Shown here: piece by piece, positions 1-9,248 of the stretch | Layout: each line of letters opens with the position of its first letter | How positions within the stretch are numbered: the first letter of the stretch is position 1 | Source of the DNA: Moritella sp. F3 | GTDB taxonomy: Bacteria > Pseudomonadota > Gammaproteobacteria > Enterobacterales > Moritellaceae | Assembly (NCBI RefSeq): GCF_015082335.1 | Contig: NZ_BLRL01000002.1 | Span: forward strand, 636,824-700,823 | Reading direction: 5' to 3' | DNA length: 64,000 bases | Notes under the pieces: generated by a model | What the model was told of the DNA's origin: nothing | What the model saw: only the letters and a program-made list of their open reading frames with translations | Databases searched by the model: none | Translations under genes and position numbers: made by a program

Positions 1-142
1 CCACTGATTTTTCATCAATTTCACATAACGGTGCAACTAACACCAACTGTGTTAATCCCATAGTTTTCATTGCGCGAGCTGCTGAACCAATATTACCAGG
101 GTGAGATGTACCGACTAATACAACTTTTACGTTTGCTAACAT
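1..142 (-). CDS. trmJ: tRNA (cytidine/uridine-2'-O)-methyltransferase TrmJ, N-terminal part
   Basis: The minus strand opens with ATG at 142 and reads through the window edge. It encodes about 47 residues starting [20 protein letters not shown], followed by an [10 protein letters not shown] stretch. This is the typical N-terminus of the SPOUT-class methyltransferase TrmJ, which 2'-O-methylates nucleotide 32 of tRNA anticodon loops. The gene is cut by the window edge, so the C-terminal knotted SAM-binding part cannot be checked. It is divergent from suhB, the common arrangement in gammaproteobacteria, which supports the call. Confidence 0.88.
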   Translation of the reverse strand, partial: MLANVKVVLVGTSHPGNIGSAARAMKTMGLTQLVLVAPLCEIDEKSV

Positions 143-347
143 AATAAATACCTAAAAAGATGCATAACAGTCAAACAAGCTAATTAAACAGGTCGTTTAA
201 GGCAAGGGTTAGACTATTATTGGAATTGTTAATTTACTGGTCGCGGATTCTACCACAATTAACCCAGTGCAGATGCAATAAGCAGCAGTGAAAACGTAAA
301 AATATACTAAGAATTAAAATAAGGTGTAAAAAGTTATGAAAATTACT

Positions 348-376
348 TTGGATCTTTACGTTAAGTTGGGTATACT
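348..376 (+). promoter_or_regulatory. Predicted sigma-70 promoter of suhB
   Basis: A TTGGAT -35-like hexamer at 348-353 and a TATACT -10-like hexamer at 371-376 are separated by exactly 17 bp, 45 bp before the suhB start codon. This is a sequence match only. Confidence 0.6.
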
Positions 377-420
377 CCGCGCCCTAATTCCCGTTCTTTC
401 AAAAATTTGGTGGTAATAGT

Positions 421-1224
421 ATGCATCCGATGCTAACAATAGCGATCCGTGCTGCGCGTGACGCAGGCAATGTAATCGTAAAAGCTTATGGCGATCCTAG
501 TAAAACTAAGATTGAGCAAAAAGGCACAAATGATTTTGTGACTAACGTAGAAAAAGAAGCTGAAGCAGCTATTATCGCTACAATTAAAAAAGCTTACCCA
601 GAGCATACTATCATCGCTAAAGACAGCGGTGCTATTTCTGGTACAGATACTGACTACCAGTGGATTATTGACCCACTAAACGGTCACACTAACTTTATTA
701 AAGGTATTCCACACTTCGCAATCTCAGTTGCTTTACACGTTAAAGGTAAATCTGAAGTTGCAGTTATCTTTGATGCTATCGGTGATGAAATCTTCTCTGC
801 TTGTCGTGGTAAAGGCGCTCAATTAAACGGTTTCCGTTTACGTACTGGCTCAGCTAAAGATTTATCTGGTACTGTTTTAGCAACAGGCTTCCCACACAAC
901 ATGAAGCATCAACAAGATACTTACATGAACATCTTTAGTTCATTATTTACTGAATGTGCTGATGTACGTGCTGCTGGTTGTCCTGCACTTAACCTTGCTT
1001 ACCTAGCAGCTGGTCGTATCGACGGTTTCTGGAGCATGGGTCAAAAACCTTGGGAAACTGCAGCGGGTAACTTAATCGCAACTGAGTCAGGCGCTATCGT
1101 AACTGATTTCGCTGGCGGCCATGATTTCTTCAAATCTGGTAACTCAGTAGCTGCATCTCCACGTGTACTTAAAGAAATGCTTGCTAAGATCCGTCCTAAC
1201 CTGACTGAATCTTTAGCTAAATAA
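421..1224 (+). CDS. suhB: SuhB, inositol-monophosphatase-fold protein with substituted catalytic residues
   Basis: The 267-residue product aligns without gaps to E. coli SuhB over the N-terminal region and has the same length and start (MHPML). SuhB is an inositol-1-monophosphatase homolog that also works in the Nus-dependent rRNA antitermination complex. In this copy the Mg2+ site is altered. Position 67 (Glu in E. coli) is Lys, position 87 (Asp in the DPLDGT motif) is Asn, position 89 (Thr) is His, and position 212 (Asp after PW) is Glu. Asp84 is kept. Phosphatase activity is therefore probably lost or strongly reduced, while the fold looks intact. A GGTGG ribosome-binding site precedes ATG 421. 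The gene stands alone, with a promoter upstream and a terminator downstream. Identity is secure; loss of activity is an inference from the residues. Confidence 0.95.
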   Translation: MHPMLTIAIRAARDAGNVIVKAYGDPSKTKIEQKGTNDFVTNVEKEAEAAIIATIKKAYPEHTIIAKDSGAISGTDTDYQWIIDPLNGHTNFIKGIPHFAISVALHVKGKSEVAVIFDAIGDEIFSACRGKGAQLNGFRLRTGSAKDLSGTVLATGFPHNMKHQQDTYMNIFSSLFTECADVRAAGCPALNLAYLAAGRIDGFWSMGQKPWETAAGNLIATESGAIVTDFAGGHDFFKSGNSVAASPRVLKEMLAKIRPNLTESLAK

Positions 1225-1297
1225 CTTAACTTTAATTAAATCGTAGCGTGAATACGCTAGGTTATTAAGATGAGATTAAGTAGCATGAAATAAAAAA

Positions 1298-1326
1298 GGC
1301 CCAGTACTTATTATAAGTACTGGGCC
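1298..1326. terminator. Bidirectional intrinsic terminator between suhB and iucD
   Basis: A perfect 13-bp stem (GGCCCAGTACTTA and its complement) with a 3-nt loop is flanked by an A-run on the left and a T-run on the right. It can stop both suhB and the convergent siderophore operon. Confidence 0.9.
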
Positions 1327-1392
1327 TTTTTATTTAGCTTAATTTTTATTTTATCTTGATTTTAATTCTCGCTATCATGATTATAATCTAAG

Positions 1393-2820
1393 TTAAACCA
1401 TGGATAATACTTGGTCTTTTGTTTCTTCTTTATCATATTGCTCTGCACTATATTCCTTGGAGTTATCAACATTTAAACTATTCACTTTTAAACTATCGAC
1501 CGCTAAGCGATTTACAGCTCCCCCCTCCTCTTCAACATCATTTGTCCATTGGATCACATGTTCATTTTCAGCTAGGTCAAATGCAGGTTCCGGTAATAAA
1601 TCATTAATTATTTTAGCTGAGCGCCACGCCATTAAGCTCAACTGGGGATCCGCAATACCGTGACTATCTAGCCCAGCATTAACCGCATAAATGTGATTAT
1701 CTTCACCACCAGTCCATTTAACTCTAAAGTTAGGGTCTAGTTGTAACAAACCATCCTCAGATAGCTCAAGCAAAGGGCTCAATGATTTAATGCAATCAGG
1801 TATTTTTGATTCAAACCCCGTTGCCAGGATAACCACAGTTGCAGAATAATCTTCCTGCTGACCTGTTAAGTTATTATCCGCTCTCAAGTTAAAGCTACTA
1901 CCCCCACAAACTGTCGATGTCGTCATAGAATGTACAGTTCGATGCGGTAATAGACGAACCCACTTACGTTGTTTTTGCACTTCAAACTTATCATATAATT
2001 CCTGATAAATAGCCAACAATGCTTCGCTGGTGATACCGTCACTCGTTAATTTCTGCGCTCTAATTTCTTGTTGTTTAACCGTTTCATTTAAATGGTAAAA
2101 TTGTTCGACATAGCGTGGCATAAAGTATTCATTGCTAAATGCCGCCTCATCTAATGCTTGGAAATTGGCGCGTCTCGACACCCAATCTAACTGGGCAGGC
2201 TGTCCCCAATTTCCACGTAATGCATTTAAGAATACATCTGCACCCGTTTGTCCGCCGCCAACAAGCACCACGCGTTTGCCGGTTAAATCTATATTACGTA
2301 AACCTATTTCACTGGCATGGAAACAGTTATCGCCCAAGTAAGGCTTTATCTCTTCAGGGATGTAAGGCGTCTTCCCTGTCCCTAAGCAAATATGTTTCGC
2401 TTGATATTGGGCTTGATTGGTTGTGATCACAAATCGATCACCAACAAAATTTATATCCTCTACCGTCTGCGAAAAATTCACATTATTTAACTGTTTGGAT
2501 ACCCAAGATAAATAATCAGAGAACTCTGCGCGAGTAATGGTTTTTTGCTCTGTATTTAAGAAACGGTAAAACTTTTTGTTTCGCACCAAATAAGCAATAA
2601 AACTGTATGGACTTTCAGGTGCAACAGCCGTAACAAGATCTTTTAAATAAGACGTTTGCATATACGTACTTGGCAACATCAAACCTTCATGCCAAATAAA
2701 TGATTTTTTATGCTCTAAAAAGCAACTTGTTAAACTGGGTGTCTGCTCTAATAGCGCAGCGATACTTAAATTGAAAGGACCAACACCTATACCGATAATA
2801 TCTGTTAACTTTTCCATCAT
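1393..2820 (-). CDS. iucD: L-lysine N6-monooxygenase (aerobactin biosynthesis)
   Basis: This is a flavin- and NADPH-dependent enzyme of the SidA/IucD/PvdA family. It hydroxylates the side-chain amine of lysine, the first step of aerobactin synthesis. Visible motifs are the FAD loop GIGVGPFNLS near the N-terminus, the NADPH loop VVLVGGGQTGAD near residue 190 and ATGFE further on. The product is about 475 residues, some 50 longer than E. coli IucD. The extra part is a polar C-terminal tail containing repeated SLKVN/SLNVD-like pentads encoded by 15-bp repeats. Three in-frame ATGs lie close together (2826, 2820, 2817). The AAGGA motif spaces best with 2820 or 2817. It is the last gene of the operon and starts just after the iucA-iucB stop codon. 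Confidence 0.93.
   Translation of the reverse strand: MMEKLTDIIGIGVGPFNLSIAALLEQTPSLTSCFLEHKKSFIWHEGLMLPSTYMQTSYLKDLVTAVAPESPYSFIAYLVRNKKFYRFLNTEQKTITRAEFSDYLSWVSKQLNNVNFSQTVEDINFVGDRFVITTNQAQYQAKHICLGTGKTPYIPEEIKPYLGDNCFHASEIGLRNIDLTGKRVVLVGGGQTGADVFLNALRGNWGQPAQLDWVSRRANFQALDEAAFSNEYFMPRYVEQFYHLNETVKQQEIRAQKLTSDGITSEALLAIYQELYDKFEVQKQRKWVRLLPHRTVHSMTTSTVCGGSSFNLRADNNLTGQQEDYSATVVILATGFESKIPDCIKSLSPLLELSEDGLLQLDPNFRVKWTGGEDNHIYAVNAGLDSHGIADPQLSLMAWRSAKIINDLLPEPAFDLAENEHVIQWTNDVEEEGGAVNRLAVDSLKVNSLNVDNSKEYSAEQYDKEETKDQVLSMV
1465..1509 (-). repeat. Imperfect 15-bp tandem repeat (three units) in the 3' end of iucD
   Basis: Units start at 1465, 1480 and 1495. The first two share TTTAAACTAT-type cores and the third is more diverged. 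They encode the repeated pentads of the C-terminal tail, so the reading frame is kept. Confidence 0.55.
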
Positions 2821-2828
2821 GTTCATCC

Positions 2829-5630
2829 TTAAATAATACGCTCAAAAAAATCATTCCGTGCACTACACAGTAGCGCTGCTCTTTTATGCGGGAAATCGAA
2901 CTCTTTTAACTTTTCTAACCCGACTTTACTGGCGATCTTCGCGACATGTTTATTATCAGCACGAGGTTCACCCAATACATGCCCGGTACGCTGTTCATCG
3001 GTATAAATCGCGTGCTGTAAACAACGCGCCCAATTCACAAAATAACGTCCGCCTAAGAACAATGGATTACCCACCAGCATATGCACACCACGATCATAAT
3101 GCTGGCAATCATAATAAATACCGAGACGATCTTCAGGTGTCCAATACACCTCTAAATACCCGAATGCCACGCCATCAACATAGCCGATGACCGCCATGCT
3201 ATGAGGATCTGCGGTTTGCTTTTCGAGGTACTGTAAATGCGAGTGTTTACTGCCTGCGAGTTCCCACATACGACTTACTTCAGGACGATTATGCCAGTGA
3301 CTAAATGTGGTTAAATCTAATTGCAGGTCTGCACATTTAAAACTAATCACACGACCAAGATCATAAACGTATTGTTGATACCAAATGCCTTCTGGTTGCG
3401 GTTGACGCTCTGGGTATTCAACACCTTCAGCTGATATCAGTAATGGCGCGTCGGCTTTATCGCAAGCCTGTATTTTTGACCACATATTGGCGTATTGATA
3501 AAACGCAGCACGCTGAATATGCACATCATCACAAACGGTTTCAGCCCACGAGGGTATTTGCGCTGTTGTCATTGCTAACCATAATTGCTGCTTGATAATA
3601 ATGGTTTTACGGTTAACGTCCATGCCAGCAAAAGCATGCTCAAGAATATTAAACCACTGCGTCTGATCTAAAGTACTCAGCGATCCCCTCACTTCTGTTT
3701 CGACCTCAGCTCTGACTTCAGTTCTTAAATCTGCATTAAAACCATCATCATAGGTAAATGCCCATTGGCTTAAACAGCTTTTTACCGTGAAATGAGCTCC
3801 GATGGTTTCAAATACCAGCTGGCTACCGGTTTTACTGATATGCCCACTATCGGATTGTGGCTTGAATAAAGGTTTGAAAACGCTGTTAACGCCTTCCTTC
3901 GCTGCAAATTTAAATAGATTTGGGTAGCGAACATAAATTTTACTTGGGTCCGAAATTTCAGTTTCATTTTGCGCAGACAAGAAACAAAAAAAGTTACTTT
4001 TTATCGTCAAACTGTCACTGCTTAACAGGTAATCATAGAATGAGCGATCATAAAAACTATGCTGCGCTAGCTTACGCCAAAGGTGTTGTGACATCTGCAC
4101 AAGTTGCTCAAGTGATGCTGTGCTATCTATATGCTGGTTCTCAACTGACGGCACTTTTGATTGTAATGCGGCAATCACACTATTCAGCGAGTTAACAATA
4201 AGGTAATAGCTAAAATACGAATTCACATCTGCATTTTTCATGAAATATTCTGGGGCATTTTCTTGTAACAACGGAAAACGAGTAATCGCCGTTTCAGTAA
4301 AGCCTGTTCCCTGGCAATCTCTGAATTTGACACCGCAAGGCAGACCATTATCAAAATCAACTAAGATGTTTTGTTGGTGGGCAAGTAATATCAGTCCATA
4401 ATCACTACGCGCGACACAGATGGGTTTTATGACTTGTTCTAAAAATTGTTCGAACCAAATCAAGCTAGCATCGCGATACGACAATGACTGATGCGTCGCA
4501 AACTCGGCGATTAAGTCTTGAATAAAATTACCGCCATCCTCCTTCGTTTGAGTCAATGTAGCCAACACCATACTCGACTCTTTGCCTGTCGGGAAACAAT
4601 TTTCACGCCAGCAGAATAAGCTATCGACTATCACCTCTCCGTTAAGATCTTTTAGCCCACTCCAGGCTGGTTCTTGCAGTACCGAGAACGTTGGGAAACG
4701 TTGCCATAACTCAGCCCCAGCCAGTTCTTCACTAACCTGACTGAACAATACGCCACGCTCTAATTCTTTTACCGACAAGTGACGCACAGAGTTTGTTAAC
4801 TTCACCGCAAGTGAAAACTTCAGCATCCAACGGCTATCTTGTTGCCATAACGCCCGCGTTGATGACGTTGGGTGCCATGTTTTACCTTGCCCACTATCGG
4901 CACATTCAATAATTAATCCATCAGCAAAATATTGCTGCATACTGGTATTATCACGCAGCACTTTCACTTGATGGGGATGCATTGGAAAAGCCAAGTAACC
5001 ATCAGGGATAGCACTCGGGAATACCTTGCTATTAAATGTATCTTGGTAGGTTTGTAAGAGTAATTCTGAGAACGATTCGCCATGGCTATTACCGGTTAAT
5101 AAACTCGGCGCAACAAAGTACCACTGCAACGCAAAACTATTGGCGTAATCAGGGCTATACAGTTTAGATTCTTCAGCCGTCCATCCTGCGTGACTCTTAC
5201 CTGCAGGATGTAAATTATGCCCGCCAAGTAAACTCTGCTCCGCTTGAATAAACCCATCAATACCGACCGGTGTGGTTCGTGCCGCCAATACATTTTCAAT
5301 ATGACTTTGGCTAGTAAACACTTCCTGTTTAAATCCCAATAATTGCGTTTGGCTAAAGTCACCGGTAATTTCGTGATGCTGACAAATCAATTCAATCACG
5401 TCCGCATAAGCGATATCGGTATCGACATGACCTTGTAAATCACGAAACTTAGCCGGGTAATTAAATTGAAAACGTTGCACCGCGGAGCGCTGTAATAACG
5501 GCAACACCAGTTTGCCTGCGGTCATCGCTATACATATTTCATGATCGGTAATGTCGTAATCAGTCCACTCATTCAATAACGCATTTAGAAAGGCATCTAA
5601 TGATAACCTCTGGCTATAACTATACTGCAT
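2829..5630 (-). CDS. iucAB: IucA-IucB fusion: aerobactin NIS synthetase plus N6-hydroxylysine acetyltransferase
   Basis: This 933-residue protein joins two enzymes that are separate in E. coli. Residues 1 to about 575 match IucA, an NRPS-independent siderophore synthetase that adenylates citrate and couples it to N6-acetyl-N6-hydroxylysine. Motifs include GGHNLHPAGKSHAGW, FPMHPHQ, HPTSSTRALW, LTNSVRHLSVKELERG, HQQNILVDF and FRDCQGTGF. Residues about 600-933 match IucB, the acetyl-CoA-dependent acyltransferase of the GNAT fold (RPEVSRMWELAG, FGYLEVYW, YDRGVHMLVG, EFDFPHKRA). A short repetitive insert (EVRAEVETEVR) lies in the N-terminal part of the IucB half. I chose ATG 5630 because AGAGGAG is 7 nt before it; ATG 5636 is too close. 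The start overlaps the nitroreductase stop by 11 bp, which suggests translational coupling. Confidence 0.92.
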   Translation of the reverse strand: MQYSYSQRLSLDAFLNALLNEWTDYDITDHEICIAMTAGKLVLPLLQRSAVQRFQFNYPAKFRDLQGHVDTDIAYADVIELICQHHEITGDFSQTQLLGFKQEVFTSQSHIENVLAARTTPVGIDGFIQAEQSLLGGHNLHPAGKSHAGWTAEESKLYSPDYANSFALQWYFVAPSLLTGNSHGESFSELLLQTYQDTFNSKVFPSAIPDGYLAFPMHPHQVKVLRDNTSMQQYFADGLIIECADSGQGKTWHPTSSTRALWQQDSRWMLKFSLAVKLTNSVRHLSVKELERGVLFSQVSEELAGAELWQRFPTFSVLQEPAWSGLKDLNGEVIVDSLFCWRENCFPTGKESSMVLATLTQTKEDGGNFIQDLIAEFATHQSLSYRDASLIWFEQFLEQVIKPICVARSDYGLILLAHQQNILVDFDNGLPCGVKFRDCQGTGFTETAITRFPLLQENAPEYFMKNADVNSYFSYYLIVNSLNSVIAALQSKVPSVENQHIDSTASLEQLVQMSQHLWRKLAQHSFYDRSFYDYLLSSDSLTIKSNFFCFLSAQNETEISDPSKIYVRYPNLFKFAAKEGVNSVFKPLFKPQSDSGHISKTGSQLVFETIGAHFTVKSCLSQWAFTYDDGFNADLRTEVRAEVETEVRGSLSTLDQTQWFNILEHAFAGMDVNRKTIIIKQQLWLAMTTAQIPSWAETVCDDVHIQRAAFYQYANMWSKIQACDKADAPLLISAEGVEYPERQPQPEGIWYQQYVYDLGRVISFKCADLQLDLTTFSHWHNRPEVSRMWELAGSKHSHLQYLEKQTADPHSMAVIGYVDGVAFGYLEVYWTPEDRLGIYYDCQHYDRGVHMLVGNPLFLGGRYFVNWARCLQHAIYTDEQRTGHVLGEPRADNKHVAKIASKVGLEKLKEFDFPHKRAALLCSARNDFFERII

Positions 5631-6234
5631 CGTCATTCTCCTCTGTCGTAAATAGCGGTGTTAATTTGCCATCGCCCTGCCATTGATAACAATGTTTATC
5701 CACTTCCCCACGAGGCTTAACACGCGCTGATTTTTTAGTGCCCAGCATAATAAACGCCACCGGTTCTTGCTGTTGAGTTAAGCCAAATAATTGTTGCACA
5801 CGCGGTAACTCTGCGGCATCAGTGCTATACCAAACGGCCGCAATGTCTTGTTGTTCAGCCGCTAATAAAATATTTTGACAGGCCGCCGCTGCGGATAAAA
5901 CTTGATCACGACGTGAGACCGCATGCGGACTCGTTATATTCGCCGACACCACAACCACCATAGGCGCATCGCCAAGGTAATTAGTCAGTCGACGCACCTT
6001 AGCCGGGTCGATATCACCGCCATCTTCTAACCAAGCTTCACACATCAATTCGCACATACTCGGCACCTGTTCATTAGCCACAACAACTAAATGCCAAGGC
6101 CTTAGATTACCGTGGTCAGGTGCACTCATCACCGCTTGAAAGATACGTTTCAACTGCACATTATCAGGCGCAGGCTGGCACATTTCATGAACATGACAAG
6201 AACTACGTTGATAAATAAAATCTAAAACAGGCAT
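5620..6234 (-). CDS. YdjA-like nitroreductase family FMN oxidoreductase in the siderophore operon
   Basis: The 204-residue product resembles the small YdjA-type nitroreductases, which use FMN and NAD(P)H. Visible features are the N-terminal RSS motif, the MSAPDHGNLRPWHLVVV segment (E. coli YdjA has a very similar APDH..QPWHF), the AACQNILLAAEQQDIAAVW helix and the LGT near the end. ATG 6234 follows AAGGAG at good spacing. It lies 4 bp from the end of fhuB and overlaps iucAB by 11 bp, so it is embedded in the operon. Its substrate is unknown. From context a role in reducing the ferric siderophore or in tailoring it is possible, since no FhuF-like or siderophore-interacting-protein reductase is visible in the locus. 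Confidence 0.85.
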   Translation of the reverse strand: MPVLDFIYQRSSCHVHEMCQPAPDNVQLKRIFQAVMSAPDHGNLRPWHLVVVANEQVPSMCELMCEAWLEDGGDIDPAKVRRLTNYLGDAPMVVVVSANITSPHAVSRRDQVLSAAAACQNILLAAEQQDIAAVWYSTDAAELPRVQQLFGLTQQQEPVAFIMLGTKKSARVKPRGEVDKHCYQWQGDGKLTPLFTTEENDDAV

Positions 6235-6238
6235 GATA

Positions 6239-8260
6239 CTAACTCCTTTTAAACCGAGGCCTTTTATAACCAAGTAAAATCAAACAAATAAAATAGAGGC
6301 CGCCAATAATTGACACTAAGATGCCACTGGCGATTTCAAAGGGAGCAATCAGAGTTCGACCCAGCCCGTCAGCAAGCACTAACAGCCAAGCACCAATCGC
6401 CCCACTACCCAGCAGTAATACCCAATGGCGAGTTTGCCCACATAACCGTAATAAATGTGGAGAGAGCAATCCAACAAACGCAATAGCACCAACAGAGGCT
6501 ACGGCTGCGGCAGTAATTAATACCACCAGCAGTAAGATCAGCATGCGAAGTTTTAATAACGGCTGGCCTAAGTTATGCCCCCACGTTTCACCGAGCGTGA
6601 ATAAATCAAGATGGCGCGAAAACGTAAACAGTAATAAACAACAAGGAATTGTAATGGCAAGTAGCAGCACGCCTATTTGGCTATCTGCGCCATAAGTCGT
6701 TCCCGTCAACCATAATACCGTGACCGATGCTGCGCCCGCTCCAAAGGTTAAGACCATCGATGCAACAGTGCCGCACCAAGCTGATATCGCAATACCTAAG
6801 AGCGCGAGTTGAGATACGGTGAATTGATAGCGCATCGCAATGAATAAAATAGTGACCACGATTGCAGCACCGACTAACGCACAGACAAACAGCAACAAAC
6901 GGGATGCATCAGGCCAGACTTGCAGGGCTAAAATAATGCAGAGAACCGACGCTGATGTCGCACCTGAAATGTCAGGACTCGCCATTGGATTACGAAACAG
7001 TGCTTGTAATGTACAACCCGCAACGCCCAAGCCAAAACCAGAAAATACCGCAACGACAATGCGCCATTGAGTAAAGTACTCACCATCAGCACTCGGCCAG
7101 AAATAAGCAATAGTCAGTGTCAGCGCGATCGCAGGTAAAGACAGTGCTAGCCATTTAGGTAACTGAATAAGCGATGCTAAGCCAAAGCCTGCTTCTTGCA
7201 TCACCATGCCAGCTAGGCCTTGCTTACGCATCAACAGGTATAAGAAGAAAGGTGTACCAAGTAACACCGTTAGCACACCAGTGGGTAAGCGATAACCCGC
7301 TAATGGCATAGACCGAGAGAATAATTCAGCAAAGATAACCAACAATGCGCCAATCAGGCTCGCGAATAGCAGTTTTTCACGATGTCGATAATGGCCAAGT
7401 AACTTCGCCATATGCGGAGCCATTAAACCAATAAAGCCTAATACCCCCACCATCGCGGTGACTAAAGAGGCTTGTAATACCGCCAACATTAATAGCCCTA
7501 CTCGCCAACGATTTACTTTTAAACCCGCCATATTGGCCATTTCATCACCCATACTCAACATATCGAGATGGCGATGACACAATAAAGGTAAGAGTAATAA
7601 CAGCAATGCAGGCGTTAAAATAATACCCGCTAAATCACCATCACTTTGGCTAATGTTGCCACTGCCCCAAAGGAATAAACCGTCCATGCGCTGTTCTGCA
7701 TAAAGCATAATGGCAGACGATACCGCGCCAACAGCCAAGCTCATCGCCATACCGATTAAAATAAGCTGTAACTTACCACCACCAATCACTTGCGATAAGG
7801 TCAGGATAAGTCCAGCTATCATCACTGCTGCCACAAACGCAGCGATCCATACCATCCAAATACTCGGGTCAGGAATAAATAAGTTAACTAACATTGCACC
7901 TAATAATGCACCAGAGCTGATACCAATCGTTGAAGGTGATGCAAAGTCATTACCTAAGGTCACTTGTACTACCGTGCCAGATTGCGCCAATAAGGCACCA
8001 CTTAATACCGCAATTAATAATGTCGGTAATAAGAGTTGAAATACATACGTTTGTTGATAGCTATCAAACAAATCCATACTCGGAGCAAGCATGTAACTAC
8101 CAACCGCGTAGGTACCAAGTACATAAGCACCAACCGACAGTAGAACGAATACCAACAGAGTCGTTAATAGTAATGTTGAAAATACTTTTGATGCTGTCTT
8201 TGGTTGTAAGGGGTCTGCAACCGAGCTACTTTGCGTTTTATTATTTGTATTAACTAACAT
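6239..8260 (-). CDS. fhuB: Ferric hydroxamate ABC transporter permease, double-length FhuB
   Basis: The product is 673 residues and contains two tandem FecCD-type permease halves in one chain, the hallmark of FhuB. Each half carries the conserved block for coupling to the ATPase, seen as GFIGLMAPHMAKLLG in the first half and AFVGLLSPHLLRLCG in the second. Each half is rich in hydrophobic helices. It forms the inner-membrane channel for ferric hydroxamates such as aerobactin. A GGAGG site precedes the start, and the first 11 bp overlap the end of fhuD. Confidence 0.93.
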   Translation of the reverse strand: MLVNTNNKTQSSSVADPLQPKTASKVFSTLLLTTLLVFVLLSVGAYVLGTYAVGSYMLAPSMDLFDSYQQTYVFQLLLPTLLIAVLSGALLAQSGTVVQVTLGNDFASPSTIGISSGALLGAMLVNLFIPDPSIWMVWIAAFVAAVMIAGLILTLSQVIGGGKLQLILIGMAMSLAVGAVSSAIMLYAEQRMDGLFLWGSGNISQSDGDLAGIILTPALLLLLLPLLCHRHLDMLSMGDEMANMAGLKVNRWRVGLLMLAVLQASLVTAMVGVLGFIGLMAPHMAKLLGHYRHREKLLFASLIGALLVIFAELFSRSMPLAGYRLPTGVLTVLLGTPFFLYLLMRKQGLAGMVMQEAGFGLASLIQLPKWLALSLPAIALTLTIAYFWPSADGEYFTQWRIVVAVFSGFGLGVAGCTLQALFRNPMASPDISGATSASVLCIILALQVWPDASRLLLFVCALVGAAIVVTILFIAMRYQFTVSQLALLGIAISAWCGTVASMVLTFGAGAASVTVLWLTGTTYGADSQIGVLLLAITIPCCLLLFTFSRHLDLFTLGETWGHNLGQPLLKLRMLILLLVVLITAAAVASVGAIAFVGLLSPHLLRLCGQTRHWVLLLGSGAIGAWLLVLADGLGRTLIAPFEIASGILVSIIGGLYFICLILLGYKRPRFKRS

Positions 8261-9248
8261 TCGATCCCTCCAATAACGCTGCAGTGAACGCTCTAGCCAT
8301 ACGGATCACAGAAACAGGACCGCCAAAGCTCCATAGCGCAGGCACATAATAAATATCATTATTTTGAACAAACGCGTGCTGATCCCACAAAGGTGATAAC
8401 GTCATACGTTCACCTTTTGATTGTGTTTCTTTCACCAAGATCAGTGCTGTATCTTCAAGCAATTGAATTTGTTCAAGCTGTAAATGGGTGAAGTCTTTAC
8501 CCGGTAGGTGCGTGTCCCACGCATAATTCAAGCCGAGGTCATTAACAACCGAAGCTGCTAAACTCTGAGTCGAAAATACCCGTAATCCATACCCCATACC
8601 GACAAACTTGCCATATGCGACTTTTTTACCCGCTAATCCAGCCTCGATAACTTGTTGTTTAAGCCGTGCTAACTCAACATCCATATCATCAAGTTGCGTT
8701 TGAGCTAACTCAACCTTGCCGAGCTGCTTTGCCAAGGTTAAATAATTACTTCGCATTTGCTGCATATAGCGGTATTGCGGTTGCTCTACACGCCCAAACT
8801 GCTGTAGCAACAACGTCGGTGCAATGCGGTTAAGATCATCACTTATACGCGCATGGCGAAACGGGTAACCGACGATCAAATCCGGCTGTAGTTGCATCAA
8901 TAAGGGGAAGCTCGGAAACGCGCGATTACCGACATCAACAACATCAGCAGGTAAGGCTGGAGAGTTAGACTGCCACTTACGATAGCCGTTACGAGATGTC
9001 ACCGCTTGCGGTTGTATCCCTAACGACAGTAGCATTTCAGCCGCACTCCAATTAAGTGCAACCACTTTAGGCTGCTGTTGGTAAGTCTGCGTTAATCCAG
9101 TCAATGGTAAGGGTTGAGCTAATGCAGTGAACACCTGCGCATTAATATCATTAGCCAACGCTGTCATTGGTAATAGTGTCATAGCAACGAACATAAGCTC
9201 TTTTGTTACTTGCAGCCGTCTCAATGTACTTTTCATTGTGCTTTTCAT
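8250..9248 (-). CDS. fhuD: Ferric hydroxamate periplasmic binding protein FhuD
   Basis: The 332-residue product has a basic N-terminus, a hydrophobic segment and an ALA-type cleavage site around residue 32, consistent with a secreted periplasmic protein. The mature part has class III binding-protein features: PKVVALNWSAAEMLLSLG near the start, QPDLIVGYPF in the middle, and a long linking helix. It should deliver ferric aerobactin to FhuB. The start codon overlaps the fhuC stop by 1 bp (TAATG), a coupled arrangement. A second ATG four codons downstream is a possible alternative start. Confidence 0.88.
   Translation of the reverse strand: MKSTMKSTLRRLQVTKELMFVAMTLLPMTALANDINAQVFTALAQPLPLTGLTQTYQQQPKVVALNWSAAEMLLSLGIQPQAVTSRNGYRKWQSNSPALPADVVDVGNRAFPSFPLLMQLQPDLIVGYPFRHARISDDLNRIAPTLLLQQFGRVEQPQYRYMQQMRSNYLTLAKQLGKVELAQTQLDDMDVELARLKQQVIEAGLAGKKVAYGKFVGMGYGLRVFSTQSLAASVVNDLGLNYAWDTHLPGKDFTHLQLEQIQLLEDTALILVKETQSKGERMTLSPLWDQHAFVQNNDIYYVPALWSFGGPVSVIRMARAFTAALLEGSNVS

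Noticed and set aside
2132..8253. Several open frames of 60-124 codons on the plus strand opposite the siderophore genes
   Set aside because: They are antisense to clear protein genes and lack family features and ribosome-binding sites.
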